From Anadara kagoshimensis (Eukaryota; Mollusca; Bivalvia; Arcoida; Arcidae): a stretch of DNA of 64,000 bases. The notes beneath the pieces were generated by a model that made no database searches, was not told the origin of the DNA, and was given only the letters and a program-made list of their open reading frames with translations. Where the stretch lies: the NCBI GenBank assembly GCA_021292105.1, contig CM037864.1, positions 41,964,514 through 42,028,513 on the forward strand, written 5' to 3'. Of this stretch, positions 22,447 through 31,427 are shown piece by piece (position 1 is the first letter of the stretch; each line of letters opens with the position of its first letter). The translations under genes and the position numbers were made by a program.

Positions 22447-23322
22447 TCACAACCCCTGCTTCTTTCCTCCCAAGGTTGGATGGGGAAGCTCTGTTTCGTG
22501 GTTCATAAGGTTGCACGTTTTCTGCATTGCTTGAATGGTAATCATAGTCTTGTCTATAAACAGGATAAGGAACACTACGTGACCGGTTAGACATGTTAGC
22601 TGGCACCGTTCTACAGCCAGAATCGTCCATGTTGGCGAAGCCATAGCATTAAAATTTTCAAAACCAGTGTCATGTCTGTCCCTCAAATCTGGTTGATATA
22701 TTCCACTGTTCACATGTTCCCAGTTGGGGCCCCGCATTGCACTAGATCCAAGATGTAAATCTTTATTTATTCCAACAGAATTGTTTACAGCAGTACTGTA
22801 AATCGTATTAGTACTCTCAGGAAAATGTAATTGTCTAGTGACTGCTGATTGGTCATATAATTGTTGTCTCACGAACGGCTGATTTGTTGCCGCATTCCCA
22901 ACCCTGGGAATGGCAGAAATTCTTTTCATTTTGTTCTCCGGAACATGATCATCAATTTGTGTAGTGGAAGAGCCACCACCTCTTATTCGTGTATCAGAGT
23001 TTTCTAACTGTTCAACTGTCAATTGCATCTCGTTCAAACAAGATCTTAATTCCTCATTTTCAGCATTTAATTCTTTACACTTTCCCTCTAAATATTCCAC
23101 CTCTCTGTTCTTATTTCTTTCCCTACCTTCATTCGGGAGACAGGAGGTTCCAACTCCACTATCCGTTACAGGTAAGCGCAGCTGAACAGTACCACTTGGA
23201 GTACCAGGTACCATCACAAATGGCTGCGCGAGTTCTATTCCGAGCGTTTGTTCATCACTATTAGGTACATCTATAGTCGTGGCTTGACTTGCAACATCGC
23301 AAACACTTTTGCCCGTAGCCAT
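22447..23322 (-). CDS. gag: Gag N-terminal part with coiled coil
   Basis: A 291-codon ORF whose Met lies about 36 nt downstream of the primer-binding site, the expected place for the first gag ATG. Residues about 70-108 are charged heptads (EVEYLEGKCKELNAENEELR) predicted to form a coiled coil. The rest is polar and Gly/Asn/Gln-rich with no clear fold. The last part of the ORF (after about residue 220) probably runs out of frame, because the capsid homology continues in other frames. Gag assembles the cytoplasmic particle in which reverse transcription occurs. Recognition rests on position and on the downstream capsid and zinc-knuckle homology. Confidence 0.75.
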   Translation of the reverse strand: MATGKSVCDVASQATTIDVPNSDEQTLGIELAQPFVMVPGTPSGTVQLRLPVTDSGVGTSCLPNEGRERNKNREVEYLEGKCKELNAENEELRSCLNEMQLTVEQLENSDTRIRGGGSSTTQIDDHVPENKMKRISAIPRVGNAATNQPFVRQQLYDQSAVTRQLHFPESTNTIYSTAVNNSVGINKDLHLGSSAMRGPNWEHVNSGIYQPDLRDRHDTGFENFNAMASPTWTILAVERCQLTCLTGHVVFLILFIDKTMITIQAMQKTCNLMNHETELPHPTLGGKKQGL

Positions 23323-23357
23323 GTTGACCCTGTCTTGAGCAGAAGTTACTTAAATGG

Positions 23358-23375
23358 ATCCCACCGCTGCCACCA
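23358..23375 (-). promoter_or_regulatory. Primer-binding site, tRNA-Leu
   Basis: The plus strand reads ATCCCACCGCTGCCACCA. This is identical to the 3' end of a metazoan tRNA-Leu (T-arm and acceptor plus CCA) as I remember it. Three bases separate it from the LTR boundary at 23379. On the element strand it starts TGGTGGCAGCGG, ready to pair with the tRNA primer. Confidence 0.85.
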
Positions 23376-23706
23376 AACTGTAACGACCGAGCGTTGAGCA
23401 CGTTGTAATTACTTGTGGGTTCGAACCCAGTAAAGGGTTAGAGCTTATATGTTTTGAACTCTTGCTCTAAACAGGATTACACTTTTTCAGTTATTCTGGG
23501 TGGTAAGTAATGTTGAAAGTACAACTAACAAAAGCTCTCGAGCAAATGCCTTGCAGGCCAATTTATATTCCAGAGTATGGTTGGACAGATGTACAGGTGT
23601 ATTATATTAATCATACGAGTCACAATAGCACAAGCAGGATAAACACTTTGAGGTTTGATGTGAACTAATCTAGATCCATTGGATCTAGGTCCAGCAGAAA
23701 CATAAA

Positions 23707-26700
23707 AACAAGAGGGCCATGAGGCCCTGGCGCTCACCTGAGAATAAGTTGAATTATACACATTTTTCCAATAATGTCATGAATAGAGGATTAACAGAAT
23801 TCATTATAAGTAAATATGAACTTGACCTAGCTTTTGTCCTGAACATTGTTCTTGACAAATTATACAAAGACTGGACAGAAAACATGGACTCTAACGTGTT
23901 AGCAAGGTTTTCTATGATTTGACCTAGTGACCTATTTATTGATCCAACATGACCCGTATACAAACTTGACTTAGCTTTTGTCATGAACATCGTTCTGGGC
24001 AAATTATATGAAGATTAAACAAAAAGTATGGACTCTATAGTGTTAACAAGGTTTTTCTTAGATTTGACCTTGTGACCTAATTATTGACCCAACATGACCC
24101 ATATACAAACTTGACCTTGCTTTGGTCATGAACATCATTTGACCTTGTGACCTACTTATTGACCCAACATTAACGATATATGAACATGGCCTTGCTTTGT
24201 CATGAACATTGTTCTGGACAAATTATATAAAGATTGGACAAAAAATATGGACTTTATAGTGTTAACAAGATTTTTTATGATTTGGACTAGTGACCTACTT
24301 ATTGATCCAACATGACCCATATAACAAATTGACTTTGATTTGGTCATGAACATCATTCTGGACAAATTATGTGAAGATTGGACAAAAAATATGGACTCTA
24401 GAGTGTTAACAAGGTTTATCTATTATTTGACCTAGTGACCTCCTTATTGACCCAACATGATCGGTATATGTCCTTGACTTTGCTATGGTCATGATCATCG
24501 TTCTAGACAAATTATATGAAGATTGGACAAAAAATATGGACTCTAGAGTGTTAACAAGGTTTATCTATTATTTGACCTAGTGACCTACTTATTGACCCAA
24601 CATGATCGGTATATGTCCTTGACTTTGCTATGGTCATGATCATCGTTCTGGACAAATTATATAAAGATTGGACAAAAAATATGTACTCTAGAGTGTAACA
24701 AGGTTTTTCTTTGATTTGACCTAGTGACCTACTTATTGACTCAACATTAACGATATACGAACTTGACCTTGCTTTGGTCATGAACATCATTCTGGACAAA
24801 TTATATGAAGATTGGACAAAACTATGGACTCTATAGTGTTAACAAGGCTTTTCTATGATTTGGTCTAGTGACCTACTTATTGACCCAACATGACCCATAT
24901 ACGAACTTGACCTTGCTTTGGTCATGAACATCTTTCTGGACAAATTATATGAAGATTGGACAAAACTATGGACTCTTTAGTGTTAACAAGGTTTTCTATG
25001 ATTTGGCCTAGTGACCTACTTATTGACCCAACATGATCCATATACAAACTTGACCTTGCTTTGATCATGAACATTGTTCTTGCCAAATTATATGAAGATT
25101 GGACAAAAAATATGGACTCTAGAGTGTTAACAAGGTTTTTCTTTGATTTGACCTAGTGACCTACTTATTGACCCAAAATTAACGATATATGAACTTGACC
25201 TTGCTTTAGTCATGAACATTGTTCTGGACAAATTATATGAAGATTGGACAAAAAATATGGACTCTAGAGTGTTAACAAGGTTTATCTATTATTTGACCTA
25301 GTGACCTCCTTATTGACCCAACATGATCGGTATATGTCCTTGACTTTGCTATGGTCATGATCATCGTTCTAGACAAATTATATAAAGATTGGACAAAAAA
25401 TATGGACTCTAGAGTGTTAACAAGGGTTTTCTTTGATTTGACCTAGTGACCTACTTATTGACCCAACATTAACAATATACTAACTTGACCTTGCTTTGGT
25501 CATGAACATTGTTCTGGACAAATTATATGAAGATTGGACAAATAATATGAACTCTATAGCGTTAACAAGGTTTTTCTATGATTTGACCTAGTGACCTACT
25601 TCTTGACCCAACATAACCCATATACGAACTTGACCTTGCTTTGGTCATGAACATCGTTCTGGACAAATTATATGAAGATTGGACAAAAACTATGGACTCT
25701 AGAGTGTTAACAAGGTTTTTCTGATTTGGCCTAGTGACCTACTTATTGACCCAACATGACCCATATACGAACTTGACCTTGCTTTGGTCATGAACGTTGT
25801 TCTGGACAAATTATATGAAGATTAAACGAAAAATATGGACTCTAGAGTGTTAACAATGTTTATCTATTATTTGACCTAGTGACCTACTTATTGACCCAAC
25901 ATGATCGGTATATGTCCTTGACTTTGCTATGGTCATGATCATCGTTCTAGACAAATTATATGAAGATTGGACAAAAAATATGGACTCTAGAGTGTTAACA
26001 AGGTTTTTCTTTGATTTGACCTAGTGACCTACTTATTGATCCAACATTAACGATATAAGAACTTGACCTAGCTTTGGTCATGAACATTGTTCTGGACAAA
26101 TTATATGAAGATTGGGCAAAAAATATGGACTCTATAGCGTTAACAAGGTTTATCTATGATTTGACCTAGTGACCTACTTATTGACCCAACATAACCCATA
26201 TACGAACTTGACCTTGCTTTGGTCATGAACATCGTTCTGGACAAATTATATGAAGATTGGGCAAAAAATATGGACTCTATAGCGTTAACAAGGTTTTTCT
26301 ATGATTTGACCTAGTGACCTACTTATTGACCCAACATAACCCATATACCAAATTGACCTTGCTTTGGTCATGAACATCGTTCTGGACAAATTATATAAAG
26401 ATTGGACAAAAACTATGGACTTTAGAGTGTTAACAAGGTTTTTCTATGATTTGGCCTAGTGACCTACTTATTGACCCAACATGACCCATATACGAACTTG
26501 ACCTTGCTTTGGTCATAAACATTGTTCTGGACAAATTATATGAAGATTGGACAAAAACTATGGACTCTAGAGCGTTAACAAGGTTTTTCTTTGATTTGAC
26601 CTAGTGACCTACTTATTGACCCAAAATTAACGATATATGAACTTGACCTTGCTTTGGTCATGAACGTTGTTCTGGACAAATTATATGAAGATTGGACAAA

Positions 26701-27736
26701 AAATATGGACTCTAGAGTGTTAACAAGGTTTATCTATTATTTGACCTAGTGACCTACTTATTGACCCAACATGATCGTATATGTCCTTGACTTTGCTATG
26801 GTCATGATCATCGTTCTAGACAAATTATATAAAGATTGGACAAAAAATATGTACTCTAGAGTGTTAACAAGGTTTTTCTTTGATTTGACCTAGTGACCTA
26901 CTTATTGATCCAACATTAACGATATACGAACTTGACCTTGCTTTGGTCATGAACATCATTCTGGACAAATTATATGAAGATTGGACAAAAAATATGGACT
27001 CTATAGCGTTAACAAGGTTTTTCTATGATTTGACCTAGTGACCTACTTATTGACCCAACATAACCCATATACGAACTTGACCTTGCTTTGGTCATGAACA
27101 TCGTTCTGGACAAATTATATGAAGATTGGACAAAAATATGGACTCTATAGCGTTAACAAGGTTTTTCTATGATTTGACCTAGTGACCTACTTATTGACCC
27201 AACATAACCCATATACGAACTTGACCTTGCTTTGATCATGAACATCATTATGGACAAATTATATGAAGATTGGACAAAAATATGGACTCTAGAGTGTTAA
27301 CAAGGTTTTTCTATGATTTGGCCTAGTGACCTACTTATTGATCCAACGTGACCCATATACGAACTTGACCTTGCTTTGGTCATGAACGTTGTTCTGGACA
27401 AATTATATGAAGATGGACAAAAAATATGGACTCTAGAGTGTTAACAAGGTTTTTCTTTGATTTGACCTAGTGACCTACTTATTGATCCAACACATTCCAT
27501 ATATGAACTTGACTTAGCTTTTGACCTGAACAATGTTCTGGACAAGTTTGATGAAGATATAACAAAAACTGTGGCCTCTAGAGTGTTAACAATGAAAAGT
27601 TGACGCACGACGCACGACGCACGACGCACGACGCACGACGCACGACGCACGACACACGACGCACGACGCACGACGCACGACGGACAAAGACTGATCACAA
27701 TAGCTCACTTGAGCACTTTGTGCTCAGGTGAGCTAA
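23707..27736 (+). mobile_element. Hairpin-ended non-autonomous element B with about 26 units of 145 bp
   Basis: The 5' end reads ACAAG, then the stem-loop AGGGCC-ATGA-GGCCCT, then GCTCACCTGA. The 3' end is AGCTCACTTGAGCAC, loop TTT, GTGCTCAGGTGAGCT. The interior is a near-continuous array of 145-bp units; GACCTAGTGACC lies at 25150, 25295 and 25440. Each unit carries CTTGACCTTGCTTTGGTCAT and TGACCTAGTGACCTACTTAT. A GACGCAC microsatellite precedes the terminal hairpin. There is no transposase. It sits in an A-run of the LTR whose empty version exists in the other LTR. It shares the ends of elements A and C, but its unit sequence differs. Mobilisation by a Helentron-like enzyme is inference. 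Confidence 0.8.
27604..27685 (+). repeat. GACGCAC microsatellite
   Basis: About eleven copies of ACGCACG-type heptamer lie between the 145-bp array and the terminal hairpin of element B. Confidence 0.92.
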
Positions 27737-27879
27737 AATATCAGAGGTCTCTGATCCAGTGTTGGAGGTCTTCTTTAAATCACAATTAAGTCAGCAAAAT
27801 TATATGAAATTTATATTTATTCTCAGTATCATGCGTTCATTTTAATAAATTAAATAATATCAACGAGCACACTCTCTAG

Positions 27880-28255
27880 CAGACACAAATGAAGGTTAAA
27901 ACAATGCTAGAACAGGTAAAAATTAACACCTGTATACATATAAATAAGCTGCTTTGACACTATAATAATTCCACTGAGCACACACACTGAATGTTAAAAC
28001 AATGCTTGAACAGGTAAAAATTAACACCTGTAAACATATAAATAGGCTGCTTTGACACTATAATAATTCCACTGAGCACACACACTGAATGTTAAAACAA
28101 TGCTTGAACAGGTAAAAATTAACACCTGTAAACTATAAATAGGCTGCTTTGACACTATAATAATACCACTGAGCACACACACTGAATGTTAAAACAATGC
28201 TTGAACAGGTAAAATTAACACTGTAAACATATAAATAGGCTGCTTTGACACTAGC
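27880..28255 (+). repeat. 98-bp VNTR inside the 5' LTR (4 copies)
   Basis: Same unit as at 11425-11715 but with four copies. It carries small single-base losses (for example AACACTGTAAAC for AACACCTGTAAAC). Confidence 0.9.
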
Positions 28256-28484
28256 TTATAACACTATTATGTAAATTCGCGTTGGCTATTATTTCAATAA
28301 TATTCATTTTATTACTATAATCCAAAAATAGAATTAAATCCCCGAAAACGAAATAAAATCCTGAGAATAGATTCACTGCTAAAAATGAGCCATAAATGGT
28401 TTGGACTATAATTCCTAAATTACCTAAGGGGTTCTTGTCTCAAAGGCAATGCTTGAGTACACCCGACAACGGTCAGAATAGAAC

Positions 28485-28518
28485 TGAACCGATTGCGCCA
28501 CCGCCGCTCTATTTATAC
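28485..28518 (-). promoter_or_regulatory. Core promoter of the LTR element (TATA and initiator)
   Basis: On the minus strand TATAAATAG begins near 28516. The A of TCAGTT lies about 31 nt downstream, near 28485, which is standard TATA-to-start spacing. It would drive the genomic RNA through R/U5, now interrupted by element B, into gag. Confidence 0.6.
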
Positions 28519-29286
28519 TCCGACCGGGTACTCATTCGGGATGCTGGAACTGATTCGGAGATCGTGTTCCATTGAAAGTATAGGGAGAAGTACTGATTCG
28601 GCATTTTCCGTAAACCGGTGCACTGGTTATGGCCAGAGATACGGCGCAATACAAAGTAGTGCGTGAAAATAAAAATAATTAAAAATAGTAAAATGCCGTA
28701 ATAATAATCATTATTTCACTTAAATAATCCTAATATGCTAAAGAACTTAAATTAATCGGGATTAATTGTATATTCAAGTGTTTAGCTCAAAAATATAAAA
28801 GTACAAAAAGCAACTGATGCTGGCTGTGTATCAAAGTTTGCAGAGCGGGACGGACAAACTTGAATGTTAAATTATATGGATTTATACAGAATTTACGCTC
28901 TGAACAGACAAAACAGGTATGTCATCCCAACATTTGGGCCTTGGAAATAACTTACATAAGTTAAATTATGTTCAAAATGCTGTACAAGGGTTCTAAAACC
29001 GATGTCAAAATATCGAACGCTGATAAACCAATGTAAACAAAATGGCGGCGCGTTCTCGATGATGTGACCATAAAATAATAATAATTTATTAAAATACTTA
29101 AGTACAGAAACAAACTGTGGCATTAACCATGGTGACTTGTAAAACCATTCTGCCGATAATAAAAACCAGTATAGTCAAAATAATAAAATAAACATTTAGT
29201 ATATCACTGATTTCAACGTATTATAACAACATCACAGCATATTATGCTTGAAGATATATGGTTAGGACCATAATTCGTCACAATAT

Positions 29287-30400
29287 TTAGTATTTTCATG
29301 TGCACTGCATTGCTAATACATATACTGTGAGATGACACTACTTCACCTTCCCATAAAGTGACTGTATATTGCAATCAGTGCCTTGCATATATATTATATT
29401 TTATTGTTAGACATGTTATCACACACTGCTGTGGTTCTAGGTTACTTCATCATGACAGAGTTGTTAAAGCTTGAATCAATCACTATACATATCAGGCACT
29501 AAACACCAACGACTCGACAAAAATGCCTGGGACTCAACATTCACAGAGAATTATTATGGGAAACACTCATTGATAAGGTTACTAAATTCCATCTAAGTTT
29601 TCTTGAGATGCAACCTACATTATTACCTAACCAAAATCAAGAAACAAGGCTAAACTACATCTGTAAGACAATTGCTAGAGTATCCATTCAGTGTATGAAA
29701 CTCAACCAAACTAAACAACATCAATAAAACTGAATCTCTCCTGTAAAAGGTGTCACAACTGACTACCAACACACCAGCAGCATAACAGTCATGCTGCACC
29801 AACTGCAATGACAGAAACTGCAACAAAGGCAAGCAACATCACAAATTGTGATGTTCTACCATAATGTGCACTCCTTTGTGGATATACCAGCAATGTACCA
29901 TCTACAGCAGATGTCTACATGAACCAAAGGCCATAGTCAAAGATATCTGGGATCACACTCCAGAACTACAGTCTACCAGACAATGTTATCTCCCATACTT
30001 CATCGAGTTATTCCATTGGTTGCTAGGTGTAAGATATGTCTGTCTTACACCCCCCTGTGTAAGACAAGCTACATGGGCTGTTTGGCTCGTCGTGACGTCA
30101 TTGATGTCCAAAGTCAACCAACAATTTCTCAACGTCACAATCACTTACACAGCGCTTAATTGATGACGTCATAATCATTTTACGTAAGAACGTCAACAAA
30201 AATTGATAACGTCATTTTCAGCAGGCACGGATGGTGACTTGAAAACTGAACATCTGATGCATTTTTTTGTTAACACATCATGTTTTATGTTGCGAATGTG
30301 CAAGAACAAGAATCCTACACCAGTAACAGGGTAAGACTCGCTAAAGCTCGTTCTGGACAGTAAATATTCATCCTGGTTTGAGATATCTCTGTTTTACCCT
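29287..30400. other. Intergenic DNA with a cluster of CRE-like sites, no gene seen
   Basis: No ORF is convincing. At 30093-30215 there are two perfect TGACGTCA sites (30093-30100 and 30164-30171), a TTACGTAA palindrome (about 30180-30187) and several AACGTCA variants. A short GTGTAAGATATGTCTGTCTTACAC inverted repeat lies near 30028-30051. Confidence 0.4.
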
Positions 30401-30428
30401 GTTACCGGTGTATGATTCTATTATTCTT

Positions 30429-30530
30429 AGCAGCAATTTGCCTCTGGAACATTTTACCAGCAAGTGTTGTGCTGGTAGACTCCTTAGAAGGCTTCAAGAT
30501 GTTGCTATCTGGGCCAACTACCAAATGAAG
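30429..30530 (+). pseudogene. LINE reverse-transcriptase C-terminal tail fragment
   Basis: The plus frame encodes ICLWNILPASVVLVDSLEGF, the W-N-x-L-P...V-V...S-L-x-x-F-K pattern that closes the RT ORF of many jockey/CR1-like LINEs. It stops after about 34 codons. The fragment is short, so the family is uncertain. Confidence 0.45.
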
Positions 30531-30837
30531 GATGAAATTTTAGCCAGTTTTAACCTTGCACTTGTACATAGATTTAACTCATCATCTGCATCAAGTACAA
30601 TAACACTTCCATGCTTTTGCACTATAGTTGTAAGAATATATCTGTGAATACCAAGGGGTTCAATATTCCCTGGGTCTGAGGTCTGGGACCTATTGATTTT
30701 ACATTGGGACCCTTGATATTAAAATTGTAAAACTCCAATGTACCTGCCCTTTTTTACCAGGATAATCCTACTTTTCTATGTTTTAACTTCATTGCACATG
30801 GAGCTTTCAATTTTGATTCAAATGTTAAAACCATACT

Positions 30838-31276
30838 TCTATATGGCTGCGAGACAGGGAGAACAACAAAATGTCTCCTAAACAAGCTTCAAGTCTTCAT
30901 TAACAACTCCCAAAAAAATCATGAAGATCAGATGGCCAGAGAAAATCATCAACCTTGAGTTATGGGTGAAGACCAAACAACAACCTATACAGATGGAGCT
31001 ATCAAAAAGGAAATGGTGATGGATAAGACACACACTGCAAAAGCCAACATATTCAATCACAAGACAAGTGCTGCAGTGGAATCCTCAAGGGAAAAGAAAA
31101 GTTGGAAGGCCAAGAAACATCTGGCGGAGAAACTTGAAAACAGAGATGGACAGAGAGGGATACAAATGGCAAGACCTGGTCAGACAAGAACAGAATAGAA
31201 CTAGATGGAAGAGTGTTGTTATCAGTGGCCTATATACCTCCCTGGTACCACAGGCATAAGTAAGTAAGTAAGTACA
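30838..31276 (+). mobile_element. 5'-truncated LINE 3' end with TAAG tail
   Basis: The region encodes, across two frames, the C-terminal portion of a non-LTR reverse transcriptase. It starts with LYGCET, passes a Cys/His-poor basic region with KRKVGRPRNIWRRNL, and ends KWQDLVRQEQNRTRWKSVV. The latter blocks (G-R-P-x-x-x-W-R-R and W-x-x-L...A/E-Q-x-R-x-x-W) are typical of RT tails of RTE/CR1-like elements. Downstream is a TAAG tetranucleotide run (31257-31273), a common LINE 3' terminus. Everything upstream, including the RT core and endonuclease, is missing, as usual for target-primed insertions. There is at least one frameshift and one internal stop. Confidence 0.65.
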
Positions 31277-31427
31277 TGTACCTTTCAGTGTTGATATTGA
31301 ATTACTTTTAAAATTTTGTCAGACCATCAAAAAAGGGCAAAAGATCCTGGGCCTCCCATTACAAAACATTTATTTTTAACCCCTATTGCTATGAAATAAA
31401 TAAAGGAAAATCTTTGCCGATTTGGGG

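Larger units (their letters stand above)
10956..29282 (-). mobile_element. Ty3/gypsy LTR retrotransposon with accessory zinc-finger ORF and nested insertions
   Basis: Two near-identical LTRs (10956-12746 and 23379-29282) begin TGTGACGAA and end TTCGTTACA or CGTTACA on the minus strand. They flank a 10.6-kb interior. The interior holds, in minus-strand order, a tRNA-Leu primer-binding site, gag with a zinc knuckle, an aspartic protease motif, RT, RNase H, integrase, a C2H2 zinc-finger ORF and a polypurine tract. The RT-RNase H-integrase order places it in Ty3/gypsy. ATAT lies immediately outside both ends (10952-10955 and 29283-29286), a 4-bp target duplication, though in AT-rich DNA. The right (5') LTR contains a 4.0-kb hairpin-ended element, and a fragment of a related element lies upstream of the zinc-finger ORF. 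Several gag and pol frames are split by one-base shifts. The interior is roughly twice the usual Ty3/gypsy length because of 4.9 kb between integrase and the 3' LTR. Confidence 0.92.
23379..29282 (-). repeat. 5' LTR (right copy), interrupted by a 4-kb insertion
   Basis: It is homologous to 10956-12746 in two blocks, 23379-23706 and 27737-29282, split by element B. Without the insertion it measures about 1874 bp. The excess over the left LTR is one extra 98-bp repeat less about 15 single-base deletions. Confidence 0.92.

Noticed and set aside
22964-23264. Plus-strand ORFs opposite gag
   Set aside because: Antisense shadows of the gag reading frame with no recognisable motif.
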